NCBI GenBank assembly: GCA_026399375.1
Contig: JAPLRD010000022.1
Span: 1 to 41,559 of the forward strand
DNA: 41,559 nucleotides
Reading direction: 5' to 3'
Source of the DNA: Pseudomonadota bacterium
GTDB taxonomy: Bacteria; Pseudomonadota; Gammaproteobacteria; Burkholderiales; SG8-39
Shown: piece after piece, positions 34,301 through 41,559 of the stretch
Layout: every line of letters begins with the position of its first letter
Position numbering within the stretch: the stretch's first letter is position 1
Notes under the pieces: model-generated
Told to the model about the DNA's origin: nothing
The model's input: only the letters and a program-made list of their open reading frames with translations
Databases searched by the model: none
Position numbers and translations under genes: made by a program

Positions 34301-35533
34301 ATGCAACGCAGATCTTTCCTGCTGGCGCTCGCCGCGCCGGCATTGATGGCCACATTGGGCGCGGGCACGGCCGCGGCGCAAACGGACAAGCCGATCCGTA
34401 TCGGCATGACAGTGTCCTCGGCCGGCACTTTCGCGCTGCAGGCGCAGTCGGGCGCGCGCGGAGTGGAAGTCTGGATCGACGACGTCAACGGGCGCGGCGG
34501 TATCGATATCGGCGGCAGGAAGCGCAAACTGGAACTGGTGAAGCTCGACGACCGCAGCGACAAAGCGCTGGTGCCCAGGGTGTATGAGACCCTGATCAAG
34601 GAGGAAAAGGTCGACCTGCTGTTCGGGCCGTTCGGCTCCACGCTGACCGCGACCGCGGCGAACGCGACCGAGACCGCCGGGAAGTTCATGGTGATCTGGT
34701 CGGCCTCCGCCGACTCGATCTACAAGCAGGGCTACAAATACATCGTGTCGGCGACGCAGCAGGCCGGCTCGCTGCTAGGCCAACCGCCGGTGCGCGCGCT
34801 GCACGCCATGGGCGTGAAGAAAATCGCCTTCGCTTATCTGGACGAGCCGTTCCCGGCGTCGCTTACGCAAGGCGCGATCGACCTGGCGAAAGAACTCGGC
34901 ATGGAAGTCACCATGGACGAGAAATTCGCCAAGGGCACGAAGGACTTCAACATCCTGATCCAGAAAGCGAAGGCGAGCGGCGCGGAAGCTTTCTATCCGA
35001 CCGCGTACGAAGGCGACCAGATGACCATCGCGCGCCAGATCCGCGAAACGAATGCCGACTTCAAGGCTGTGGTCCTGTTCTACGGGTCACAGCCGCAGTT
35101 CCTGCAGCAGGCGGGCAAGGACGGCCACTACGTCTTCAGCGAGACCCTGCTGCACGAAAAGATCAACTGGAAGGTGACGCAGGGGTACAACCGGGCGCAA
35201 ATGACGGAGCGCTACAACAAGCTTTTTCCCGACGCAAAATTCCCGGCCGACTTCCAGACCGCACTCGCCTATAGCGCCGGCGTGATCACAGAGGCGATCA
35301 TCAAGAACGCGCAGTCGCTCGACGGGGCCAGGCTGAAGGACGCGGCGGTGAAGCTGAGCGGCAAGATCGTCACGGTCACCGGCGAGTACCAGATCGACGA
35401 CACCGGCAAGCAGTTCAAGAACGAGTTCGCGGTGGTGCAGACCCTGCCGAACGGCCTGGAGGTCGTCTATCCGCCGCCGGTCGCCACCGCCAAGCCGGTT
35501 TTTCCGGTTCCGCCTTTCGCGCAGCGCAAATAG
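34301..35533 (+). CDS. ABC transporter substrate-binding protein (LivK-like), set B
   Basis: Periplasmic receptor of importer B, 410 aa. The N-terminus MQRRSFLLALAAPALMATLG is a Tat-like or Sec signal with paired Arg at 3-4, cut near TAAAQTDKP. The mature part opens PIRIGMTVSSAGTFALQAQS and includes VWIDDVNGRGGIDIGGRKRK, LLFGPFGSTLTATAANATET and EAFYPTAYEGDQMTIARQIR. ATG at 34301 follows GAAGGAGA. It lies about 130 nt after the LivF-like gene. Ligand unknown. A good intrinsic-terminator-like hairpin lies downstream before the Bug 6 gene. Confidence 0.9.
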   Translation: MQRRSFLLALAAPALMATLGAGTAAAQTDKPIRIGMTVSSAGTFALQAQSGARGVEVWIDDVNGRGGIDIGGRKRKLELVKLDDRSDKALVPRVYETLIKEEKVDLLFGPFGSTLTATAANATETAGKFMVIWSASADSIYKQGYKYIVSATQQAGSLLGQPPVRALHAMGVKKIAFAYLDEPFPASLTQGAIDLAKELGMEVTMDEKFAKGTKDFNILIQKAKASGAEAFYPTAYEGDQMTIARQIRETNADFKAVVLFYGSQPQFLQQAGKDGHYVFSETLLHEKINWKVTQGYNRAQMTERYNKLFPDAKFPADFQTALAYSAGVITEAIIKNAQSLDGARLKDAAVKLSGKIVTVTGEYQIDDTGKQFKNEFAVVQTLPNGLEVVYPPPVATAKPVFPVPPFAQRK

Positions 35534-35554
35534 GGCGCAGCACGCACTTACGAG

Positions 35555-35576
35555 ACGAGGGGATACCTCCCCTCGT
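35555..35576 (+). other. 8-bp hairpin downstream of importer B receptor
   Basis: ACGAGGGG (35555-35562) pairs perfectly with CCCCTCGT (35569-35576) around a 6-nt loop. It is the first of three stem-loops in 110 bp between the receptor and Bug 6 genes. No T-run follows. Confidence 0.45.
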
Positions 35577-35592
35577 GCTCCCCTATATCGGC

Positions 35593-35625
35593 CGTAACAA
35601 AACGATTTTTGTTACGGGTTTTCTT
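35593..35625 (+). terminator. Intrinsic-terminator-like hairpin with T-rich tail
   Basis: CGTAACAAAA (35593-35602) and TTTTGTTACG (35607-35616) form a perfect 10-bp stem with a CGAT loop, followed by GGTTTTCTT. The stem is AT-rich for a terminator, but its position after importer B and before Bug 6 fits transcript end or attenuation. Confidence 0.55.
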
Positions 35626-35632
35626 AGTGGCG

Positions 35633-35664
35633 GGCGGGCGATCCGGCAAGTTGGATCACCCGCC
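35633..35664 (+). promoter_or_regulatory. 12-bp stem-loop in the Bug 6 leader
   Basis: GGCGGGCGATCC (35633-35644) and GGATCACCCGCC (35653-35664) pair with one C-A mismatch around an 8-nt loop. It lies 43 nt before the Bug 6 ATG and just after the terminator-like hairpin, so it could be part of an attenuator or a leader RNA fold. Confidence 0.4.
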
Positions 35665-35707
35665 CCGACCGGGAAACCCCGGCACGTTTTCTTACCAGGA
35701 ACGAACA

Positions 35708-36679
35708 ATGAAACTTCCGCTGCGCATTGGCAGCCTGCTGCTCGCTCTGGCGTTCGGCGCCGGTGCGCAGGCACAGGCTTATCCGACCAAACCCGTAACG
35801 ATGATCGTGCCCTATGCGCCGGGAGGCACGGGGGAGATTCTCGGCCGCTCGCTTGCGATGAAGCTGTCGGAGATCCTGGGACAGAACGTGATCGTCGAAA
35901 GCCGTCCGGGCGCCGGCGGCAACATCGGCGCAGAGATCGTGGCGCGCAACTCGCGTCCCGACGGCTATACGCTGCTGTTCACGGCGACCAGCCTCGCGAG
36001 CAACGTCAGCCTGATGAAGAAGATGCCGATTGATCCGCTGAAGGACCTGGCGGCGATCGCACCCATGGCCGCGATCCAGACCATCGCCGTCGTCAATCCC
36101 GCGTTGCCGCTCCACAACATCGGCGAGCTCGTGGCCTATGCGAAAGCCAATCCCGGGAAGCTGGCGTTCGGCTCCTCAGGCATCGGCACTTCCAACCATC
36201 TGTCGGTGGAACTGTTCAAGGTCGTCGCCGGCGTCGACATGCTGCACGTTCCGTACAAAAGCGCGGGGCAGGCGCTGCCCGACGTGATCTCGGGCCAGGT
36301 GAACCTGATGTTCGACCTGATGCCCTCGGCCATCAATCACGTGAGGCAGGGCAGGCTGCGCGCCCTGGCGGTGACGGGCCCGAAGCGTTCGCCCGCCGCT
36401 CCCGAACTTCCGACCGTCGCCGAAGCCGGCGTCGCGGGTTACGAGTTCACCGCCTGGTTCGGGCTGTTTGCGCCCGCCGCCACGCCGAAGGAGGTGGTCG
36501 CCAGGCTCAACGCCGCCGTGGTGAAGGCGATCGAATCGCCTGACTTGAAAGCGCGAATGGAACAACTCGGGGCCGAGCCTTTTGCCGCGACGCCGGAGCA
36601 GTTCGCCGTGTTCTTCAAGGGCGAAGTGGACAAGTGGGCACGGGTGGTGCGCGAGGGGCGGTTGCCCGTTCAGGAATAG
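35708..36679 (+). CDS. Bug-type (TctC-like) periplasmic substrate-binding protein 6
   Basis: A 323-aa orphan receptor. The signal peptide MKLPLRIGSLLLALAFGAGA ends before QAQAYPTKP. Family segments are VTMIVPYAPGGTGEILGRSL, SRPGAGGNIGAEIVARNS, PDGYTLLFTATS, HVPYKSAGQALPDVISGQV, LPTVAEAGVAGYEFTAWFGL and a C-terminal DKWARVVREGRLPVQE. ATG at 35708 is backed by CAGGAACG upstream and by the signal peptide; the frame is open earlier but would add 33 residues before the signal. The cupin gene follows 20 nt after its stop, suggesting an operon. Confidence 0.93.
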   Translation: MKLPLRIGSLLLALAFGAGAQAQAYPTKPVTMIVPYAPGGTGEILGRSLAMKLSEILGQNVIVESRPGAGGNIGAEIVARNSRPDGYTLLFTATSLASNVSLMKKMPIDPLKDLAAIAPMAAIQTIAVVNPALPLHNIGELVAYAKANPGKLAFGSSGIGTSNHLSVELFKVVAGVDMLHVPYKSAGQALPDVISGQVNLMFDLMPSAINHVRQGRLRALAVTGPKRSPAAPELPTVAEAGVAGYEFTAWFGLFAPAATPKEVVARLNAAVVKAIESPDLKARMEQLGAEPFAATPEQFAVFFKGEVDKWARVVREGRLPVQE

Positions 36680-36699
36680 TGCGGACAGGAGCCTGCGAC

Positions 36700-37356
36700 A
36701 TGAGCAAATATCTCTTGCGCCTTTATTGCGACACGCTGGCGGCAAAGGCCGTTTTCGAGGGCGAACTGGCGGCGGGGAACCGGATCATCTATGTGGAGGA
36801 AGGCGGCACGACGCTGCGCTCGGCCGGCCAGGTGATCGCGCTCGCGCCGAACAGCGCATGGTGTGCGCGCACGCCATGCCAGGTGAGCGCCGGCGCGAAC
36901 GGGGCGCGCATCCTGCGCTGGGAGTTGTGCGGACCGGGCGCCGCGGCACCGCGCGAAGGGTCGCAGTCGCGCCTGCTGTTGCAGAGCGAATTGGACCTTG
37001 CTGCTGCGGACGGTTATCTGTTCCGCTGCGACCGCGTCGATTTTCCGCCCGGAGGCATCGCCTACACGCATACGCATCAAGGGGCGGGCATACGCTGCCT
37101 GCTCAAAGGGAGGTTTGCGGTCGAGACGGCGGGGCATTCGCTGTCGATCGCCCCGGGCGAGGCGTGGTTCGAGGCGGGCCCCGACCCGGTGCTGGCCACC
37201 GCTTGGGACAAGTCGCCGACGGGCTTCGTCCGCGTCATGGTCTTGCCGCGAGCACTCAAGAGTATGAGTTCGATCAAGTACGTAAAGCCCGAAGACTTGC
37301 AGAAGCCCAAACCGCAGCAGTATCAGATTTTCATCGACGAATTCATCGAACTTTAG
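36700..37356 (+). CDS. Cupin-domain protein
   Basis: A 218-aa cytoplasmic beta-barrel protein. The clear cupin is at about 105-170: DFPPGGIAYTHTHQGAGIRC with H124 and H126 as metal ligands, then LLKGRFAVETAGHSLSIAPG and a late ATAWD. Residues 20-75 (RIIYVEEGGTTLRSAGQVIA and so on) may be a second, degenerate cupin, making a bicupin. ATG at 36700 has ACAGGAG 9 nt before it. The 20-nt spacing from Bug 6 suggests co-transcription. The end IKYVKPEDLQKPKPQQYQIF is Lys/Pro-rich. Possible roles include metal-dependent isomerase or oxygenase, or a ligand-sensing protein. Confidence 0.78.
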   Translation: MSKYLLRLYCDTLAAKAVFEGELAAGNRIIYVEEGGTTLRSAGQVIALAPNSAWCARTPCQVSAGANGARILRWELCGPGAAAPREGSQSRLLLQSELDLAAADGYLFRCDRVDFPPGGIAYTHTHQGAGIRCLLKGRFAVETAGHSLSIAPGEAWFEAGPDPVLATAWDKSPTGFVRVMVLPRALKSMSSIKYVKPEDLQKPKPQQYQIFIDEFIEL

Positions 37357-37379
37357 GAACCGGAAGTTTCGCTGCAATT

Positions 37380-37595
37380 TCAGCGGTGACCGTGCCCGCC
37401 GCCGTGGCCGCGTCCACCGCCGTAGAATCCGAATCCGATGGACGGCGCGTAATAGGCCGGCGGGGCGTAGTACACCGGCGCCGGCGCATAGTAAGCAGGC
37501 GGCCTGGAAGCGTAGCCCGGGTCGACCGGAACCGCCACGCATCCGCCCAGGATCGCCAGGGTCGACAACACAAAACCGATCTTGATGATTTTCAT
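37380..37595 (-). CDS. Small Tyr/Pro- and Gly/His-rich lipoprotein
   Basis: A 71-aa exported protein. The signal peptide MKIIKIGFVLSTLAILGGC has a lipobox LGGC (Cys19). The mature part has three YYAP units in a Pro/Tyr-rich stretch and ends in GRGHGGGHGHR, a likely metal-binding tail. A strong AAGGAGAAC ribosome binding site precedes the ATG. Small outer-membrane lipoproteins with this YYAP/GHG composition recur in betaproteobacteria, without assigned function. It converges on the cupin gene (23 nt apart) and diverges from yjbQ. Confidence 0.8.
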   Translation of the reverse strand: MKIIKIGFVLSTLAILGGCVAVPVDPGYASRPPAYYAPAPVYYAPPAYYAPSIGFGFYGGGRGHGGGHGHR

Positions 37596-37699
37596 GTTTG
37601 CGTTCTCCTTGGCAAATTAGACACCGATTCGTCCGAGGATTCGCGCGGAAAACTGTAACAGTGTGTTTAACATGTAACCGGAGTGATGGAGCGAGCGCC

Positions 37700-38113
37700 A
37701 TGGCCAGTCAGCAGACCTTCGACATCCGCACCAGCGGTCGCGGCACGACCGAGATCACGGGCGAAGTCGCGCGCATCGTGCGCGAGGCTCGGATCGCGAC
37801 CGGCATCGCCCAGGTGTTCGTGCAGCACACGAGTTGCTCGGTGATGATCACCGAGAACGCCGACCCGTCGGTGCGGCGCGATCTGGAAACGCTCGCCGGG
37901 CGCTGGGCGCCCGACGGCGACCCGGCCTATCGCCACGACACCGAAGGCGATGACGACATGGCCGCGCACGCGCGCAGCCTGCTCGCCGGCAGCTCCGTGA
38001 GCGTGCCGGTGGGGCGGGGCGAACTGCTGCTCGGCACCTGGCAGGGAATCTACGTGTGGGAGCATCGTACGGGGGTACAGACGCGCAGGGTAGTGGTGAC
38101 GGTGCTGGGTTGA
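37700..38113 (+). CDS. yjbQ: YjbQ/UPF0047 family protein
   Basis: A 137-aa cytoplasmic protein of the UPF0047 family, some members of which can make thiamine phosphate as a secondary activity. Marks are FVQHTSCSVMITENADPSV, HDTEGDDDMAAHARSLL and GRGELLLGTWQGIYVWEHRT, which contain the conserved His and Glu residues of the putative active site. ATG at 37700 has GGAG upstream; the open frame extends further but without family sequence. It stands 61 nt before proA on the same strand. Two TGTAAC motifs (37654-37659, 37673-37678) lie in its upstream region and are of uncertain meaning. Confidence 0.92.
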   Translation: MASQQTFDIRTSGRGTTEITGEVARIVREARIATGIAQVFVQHTSCSVMITENADPSVRRDLETLAGRWAPDGDPAYRHDTEGDDDMAAHARSLLAGSSVSVPVGRGELLLGTWQGIYVWEHRTGVQTRRVVVTVLG

Positions 38114-38174
38114 CCGGGCGAGGAGCTGCCCCGCTGCGAAGACTTGACCGGTCTAGAGGGGTAAAATCGCGCCC

Positions 38175-39452
38175 ATGAAGGCAGTCGCTGAAATCAAGGA
38201 CATCAAACAATACATGCGCCACCTGGGCGAAGAGGCGCGCGCGGCCTCGCGCGTGCTCGCGCGCGCGGATACGGTCACCAAGGACAGTGCGCTCGTGGTC
38301 GCTGCCGCCGCGATACGGCGTGAAGCGCCGCGATTGCTCGCCGCCAACGCCGAGGACATGGCCGAGGCGCGCGCCCGGGGCCTTGCGCCGGCGCTGCTCG
38401 ACCGCCTCGCGCTGACCGCAGCCGGTGTCGAAGCCATGGCGTCGGGACTGGAGCAGATCGCCTTACTTTCCGATCCGGTGGGCGCCATCACCGATCTGCG
38501 GCAGCGTCCGAGCGGCATACGCGTCGGCCGCATGCGCGTGCCGCTGGGCGTGATCGGCATCATTTACGAATCACGCCCGAACGTCACCGCCGACGCGGCG
38601 GGGTTGTGCCTGAAGTCGGGCAACGCCGCCATCCTGCGCGGCGGTAGCGAGGCGCTGCGCTGCAACCGGGCCATCGCAGCCTGCATGCACGAGGGTCTCG
38701 CGGCGGCAGGGCTGCCGCAGACGGCGATACAGGTGGTCGCGACCACCGACCGCGCCGCGGTGGGCGAGCTGCTGACGATGAACCAGTATGTCGACATCAT
38801 CGTGCCGCGCGGCGGCAAGAGCCTGATCGAGCGCATCATGGCCGAGTCGCGCATTCCCATGATCAAGCACCTCGACGGCGTATGCCACGTCTACATCGAC
38901 GACGCGGCGGACCTGGAGAAGGCGATGCGCATTGCCGACAACGCCAAGACCCAGCGCTACGGCACCTGCAACACCATGGAAACGCTGCTGGTGGCCGAAG
39001 GCGTGGCGGCGAAGGTGCTGCCGCCGCTCGCGCGGATTTATTTCGACAAAGGCGTGGAGCTGCGCGGCGACGAACGGTCGCGCGAAATCGTGCCCGCGAT
39101 CAAGCCCGCGAGCGAGGACGACTGGTACGCGGAATATCTCGCGCCCATCCTGGCGGTGCGCGTGGTGAAGGACATGGACCAGGCGATGGACCATATCGCC
39201 AAGTACGGTTCGGCCCACACCGACGCCATCGTCACCGAGGACAAGGGGAGGGCGCAACGGTTCCTGCGCGAAGTCGATTCGAGTTCGGTCATGGTCAACG
39301 CCTCGACGCGTTTCGCCGACGGTTTCGAGTACGGCCTCGGCGCAGAAGTGGGCATCTCCACCGACAAGCTGCACGCGCGCGGCCCGGTCGGGTTGGAAGG
39401 CCTGACATCGCAGAAGTACGTCGTCCTCGGCGACGGCGAGATCAGGACCTGA
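38175..39452 (+). CDS. proA: Gamma-glutamyl phosphate reductase
   Basis: Second enzyme of proline synthesis: reduces gamma-glutamyl phosphate with NADPH to glutamate-5-semialdehyde in the cytoplasm. It is 425 aa, the usual length. The catalytic Cys is C265 in [14 protein letters not shown]. Other marks are [34 protein letters not shown] and [17 protein letters not shown]. No proB lies nearby. The HCCA-isomerase-like gene begins 12 nt downstream, and nadD follows, suggesting a shared transcript. Start ATG at 38175 is the only good candidate. Confidence 0.97.
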   Translation: MKAVAEIKDIKQYMRHLGEEARAASRVLARADTVTKDSALVVAAAAIRREAPRLLAANAEDMAEARARGLAPALLDRLALTAAGVEAMASGLEQIALLSDPVGAITDLRQRPSGIRVGRMRVPLGVIGIIYESRPNVTADAAGLCLKSGNAAILRGGSEALRCNRAIAACMHEGLAAAGLPQTAIQVVATTDRAAVGELLTMNQYVDIIVPRGGKSLIERIMAESRIPMIKHLDGVCHVYIDDAADLEKAMRIADNAKTQRYGTCNTMETLLVAEGVAAKVLPPLARIYFDKGVELRGDERSREIVPAIKPASEDDWYAEYLAPILAVRVVKDMDQAMDHIAKYGSAHTDAIVTEDKGRAQRFLREVDSSSVMVNASTRFADGFEYGLGAEVGISTDKLHARGPVGLEGLTSQKYVVLGDGEIRT

Positions 39453-39463
39453 CAAGGAAACTT

Positions 39464-40120
39464 ATGCGCCTCGTCTGGTATTTCGATTTCATCTCGCCCT
39501 ACGCCTACCTGCAGTTCGAGGCCTACCCCGAACTGGTGCAGACGGCAGAGTTGCGCCCGGTGCTGTTCGCGGGCCTGCTCAACCACTGGGGCGGCAAGGG
39601 GCCGGCGGAGATTCCGGCCAAGCGCCTGCAGACTTACCGTTTCACCTACTGGCAGGCCGGCCAGCACGGCATCACCATGAACTATCCTCCGGCGCATCCG
39701 TTCAACTCGATCCACGTGCTGCGCCTCGCGCTTGCGCTCGACTGCAGCCATGAAGCGGTCAGGACCATTTTCGAATTCATCTGGAAGGAAGGCCGTTCGG
39801 TGAGCGAGGAGTGGCCGGTGCTGGTGCAAAGGCTCGGTCTGACGCCGGCCGCCGCCGACGCCATGATCGCCGAGCAGCGCGTGAAAGACGCGCTCGCCGC
39901 CAACGGCCGCCAGGCGATCGACCGCGGCGTGTACGGCGTGCCCACGTTCGATGCGCTGCGCGAGCGTCCCGACGCGAGCGGCGTAACAGCGGGGGAGTTG
40001 TTCTGGGGGCTGGACGCGACCGACATGCTCATCGACTATCTCGAAGACCCCGGCGTCTTAGACGATCCGGAAATGCAGCGCATCGCCTCCCTGCCCGTAG
40101 GCGCGGCGCGCAAGTCATGA
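39464..40120 (+). CDS. 2-hydroxychromene-2-carboxylate isomerase-like (GST kappa/DsbA fold) protein
   Basis: A 218-aa thioredoxin-fold protein. The N-terminus MRLVWYFDFISPYAYLQFEA has the family Ser (S11) that activates glutathione. The inserted helical part contains HPFNSIHVLRLALAL, and the C-terminus has GVYGVPTFDALRER with the cis-Pro. ATG at 39464 follows AAGGAAA, 12 nt after proA. Family members isomerise naphthalene-pathway chromenes or act as general glutathione-dependent enzymes. No other naphthalene genes are present, so a general detoxification role is more likely. Confidence 0.88.
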   Translation: MRLVWYFDFISPYAYLQFEAYPELVQTAELRPVLFAGLLNHWGGKGPAEIPAKRLQTYRFTYWQAGQHGITMNYPPAHPFNSIHVLRLALALDCSHEAVRTIFEFIWKEGRSVSEEWPVLVQRLGLTPAAADAMIAEQRVKDALAANGRQAIDRGVYGVPTFDALRERPDASGVTAGELFWGLDATDMLIDYLEDPGVLDDPEMQRIASLPVGAARKS

Positions 40121-40130
40121 ATCGCTCTGC

Positions 40131-40796
40131 TTGAACACTTCCGGTCTGACCGCCTGCGGCATCCTCGGGGGCACCTTCGATCCGGTGCATCTGGGCCATA
40201 TCGCGCTGGCCGAGGCGGCGCTGGCAAAGCTGCCGCTGGCCGAAGTGCTGTGGTTGCCTTCGGGCAGTCCCGGGCATCGCGATTCCCCGGTGGCGCGCGC
40301 GCGCGACCGGCTGGCGATGCTGAAACTCGCCATTGCGGGCGGTGCGCGCTATCGCATCGACGACGGCGAACTCGGGCGCAGCGAGCCCACCTACACCGTG
40401 AACAGCCTGACGCGGCTGCGCGCGGGCGTCGGCACATTGCAGCCGCTGGTGCTTATCCTGGGCAGCGATTCCTTCCTCAGCCTGCCGACCTGGCTGCGCT
40501 GGCGTGATCTCTTAGCTCTCGCACACATCGCCGTCGCCAGCCGCCCCGGGCATCCACTGGGCGAGAGCGGGACCGAGCCCGATCTGGCGGCCGAAATCAC
40601 GCGGCGCGCGGCGGCGCCTGCGCAATTGGCCGCCAGCGCGGCGGGGAAGATCGTGAGCTTCGACATGCCGCCGACCGATATCTCGTCCTCCGCGATTCGC
40701 TCGGCGCTGGACGCAGGACAGGACACACATCATTTGCTCCCCGCCGCGGTTCTCGCTTATATTCAGTCACAGCATCTTTACCCAAGGAAACGCTGA
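40131..40796 (+). CDS. nadD: Nicotinate-nucleotide adenylyltransferase
   Basis: Joins nicotinate mononucleotide with ATP to give deamido-NAD in NAD synthesis. It is 221 aa. The nucleotidyltransferase motif is GILGGTFDPVHLGHIALAEA (H20, H23), and the second motif is ISSSAIR near the end. TTG at 40131 is used because no ATG or GTG lies between it and the motif; the ATG ten bases upstream is out of frame. The stop is followed directly by a strong terminator-like hairpin. The order nadD-rsfS-rlmH is conserved in proteobacteria. Confidence 0.94.
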   Translation: MNTSGLTACGILGGTFDPVHLGHIALAEAALAKLPLAEVLWLPSGSPGHRDSPVARARDRLAMLKLAIAGGARYRIDDGELGRSEPTYTVNSLTRLRAGVGTLQPLVLILGSDSFLSLPTWLRWRDLLALAHIAVASRPGHPLGESGTEPDLAAEITRRAAAPAQLAASAAGKIVSFDMPPTDISSSAIRSALDAGQDTHHLLPAAVLAYIQSQHLYPRKR

Positions 40797-40820
40797 AAAA
40801 GGGGCCCATGGCCCCCTTTT
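40797..40820 (+). terminator. Intrinsic terminator between nadD and rsfS
   Basis: AAAAGGGGCC (40797-40806) pairs with GGCCCC (40810-40815) and, past a bulged C, TTTT (40817-40820), around a 3-nt loop. The stem starts right after the nadD stop. Its A- and T-runs would let it act in both directions. It may be partly read through, because rsfS and rlmH normally belong with nadD. Confidence 0.65.
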
Positions 40821-40910
40821 CCAATTCCCCCAACACCGTGAAAGCCCTCGGCCGAGAAATCATCGCCCGAGGCTATTTGAAGGTTACCTAAAGGAGACGC
40901 ACAGACACTA

Positions 40911-41288
40911 ATGGATATCCGCAAAATGGAAAAAGCGGTGGTCGCCGCACTCGAAGACATCAAGGGCAAGGACATCGTCGTGCTCAAAGTCGCCCATCTG
41001 TCGTCGTTGTTCGAGCGCATCATCATCGCCAGCGCCGACTCGACGCGCCAGACCAAGGCGCTCGCCGACAACGTGGTGCAGAAGCTGAAGGCAGCCGGCG
41101 CGCACGTGCTCTCGGTGGAAGGCGCGCAAACCGGCGAGTGGGTGTTGGTCGATCTGGGCGCCATCGTCGTGCATGTCATGCAGCCCACCATCCGCCAGTA
41201 CTACAACCTCGAAGAACTGTGGAACCAGCCCGAGCCGAAGAAGCCGCGGGCGCGCAAGAAGGCGGCCGAGCCCAAGTCCCCCGGTTGA
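40911..41288 (+). CDS. rsfS: Ribosomal silencing factor RsfS
   Basis: Small protein (125 aa) that binds ribosomal protein L14 and blocks subunit joining under starvation. Family marks are MDIRKMEKAVVAALEDIKGK, RIIIASADSTRQTKALADNV, GAHVLSVEGAQTGEWVLVDL and IVVHVMQPTIRQYYNLEELW. The C-terminal PEPKKPRARKKAAEPKSPG is a basic Lys/Pro/Ala tail longer than in E. coli. An AAGGAG motif lies 16-20 nt before ATG, rather far, but the first Met agrees with betaproteobacterial relatives. rlmH follows 6 nt after its stop. Confidence 0.96.
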   Translation: MDIRKMEKAVVAALEDIKGKDIVVLKVAHLSSLFERIIIASADSTRQTKALADNVVQKLKAAGAHVLSVEGAQTGEWVLVDLGAIVVHVMQPTIRQYYNLEELWNQPEPKKPRARKKAAEPKSPG

Positions 41289-41294
41289 CCTCCC

Positions 41295-41559
41295 ATGAAA
41301 CTCGTCGTAATTGCCGTCGGCTCGCGCATGCCCTCCTGGGTGTCGGAGGGCTACCGTGAATACGCGAAGCGCATGCCGCCGCGTACCACGCTCGAACTCG
41401 TCGAAATCAAGCCGGAGGCGCGCACCTCTGGAAAAACCGCGGCACAGATGCTCGCGGCCGAAGCGGTGCGCATCCGCGCCGCCCTGCCCAAAGGCGCGCG
41501 CGTGATCGCACTGGACGAGCGCGGGAAGGACATGAGCACCTGCGGACTCGCGGTACAAC
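41295..41559 (+). CDS. rlmH: 23S rRNA (pseudouridine1915-N3) methyltransferase, partial (N-terminus only)
   Basis: The first 88 codons of RlmH, which methylates pseudouridine 1915 of 23S rRNA with S-adenosylmethionine. The start [20 protein letters not shown] and the segment [20 protein letters not shown] are family hallmarks; the SAM-binding knot region lies beyond the window edge. ATG at 41295 is 6 nt after rsfS, consistent with their usual coupling. Confidence 0.95.
   Translation, partial: MKLVVIAVGSRMPSWVSEGYREYAKRMPPRTTLELVEIKPEARTSGKTAAQMLAAEAVRIRAALPKGARVIALDERGKDMSTCGLAVQ

Noticed and set aside
37654-37678. Two TGTAAC motifs 19 bp apart upstream of yjbQ
   Set aside because: Too short and without a matching regulator to count as an operator.

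Overview
The window looks like a chromosomal segment of a GC-rich betaproteobacterium, probably near Burkholderiales. This is inferred from codon use, the nadD-rsfS-rlmH order, and six lone Bug-type periplasmic binding proteins, a family greatly expanded in that class. No close strain match is claimed. I saw no rRNA, tRNA, CRISPR array, integrase or transposase.

Layout. (1) 1-5002, mixed cellular genes: the 5'-truncated window copy of dgt on the minus strand, a DUF805 membrane protein, an ECF-like sigma factor with an overlapping membrane-anchored partner, an inverted pair of REP-like elements, a lipoprotein, an AT-rich control region with repeats and a palindrome, a DUF3563 protein and a small one-helix membrane protein. 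(2) 5177-9388: an MFS exporter, then a NERD nuclease-UvrD-type helicase fusion followed 34 bp later by an RtcB RNA ligase. (3) 18239 down to 9458, all minus strand: Bug protein, creatinase-like M24 protein with altered metal ligands, acyl-CoA dehydrogenase, MBL-fold lactonase-like hydrolase, remains of an SDR gene, two more Bug proteins, a 3-hydroxyisobutyrate dehydrogenase-like enzyme and a D-glutamate cyclase-like (DUF4392) protein. (4) 18419-23313, plus strand, divergent from block 3: Bug protein, GtaA/DUF4965-type glutaminase-like protein, amidohydrolase, Bug protein. (5) 23393-37356: a complete branched-chain-amino-acid-type ABC importer (H-M-G-F-K order), nitrilase, amidase, a second complete importer (M-H-G-F-K order), a Bug protein and a cupin protein. 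(6) 37380-41559: a small Tyr/Pro/Gly/His-rich lipoprotein, YjbQ, proA, an HCCA-isomerase-like protein, nadD, rsfS and the start of rlmH.

How it may work together (inference). Blocks 3-5 form a roughly 28-kb solute capture and catabolism island between ordinary cellular genes. It combines six high-affinity Bug receptors with two ABC importers and enzymes acting on nitriles, amides, lactones or acyl-CoA esters. Nitrilase and amidase lying between two importers suggest uptake of nitrogen compounds followed by release of ammonia and carboxylates. The least explained parts are the NERD-helicase/RtcB pair, the creatinase-like M24 protein without normal metal ligands, and the glutaminase-like protein with no visible export signal.
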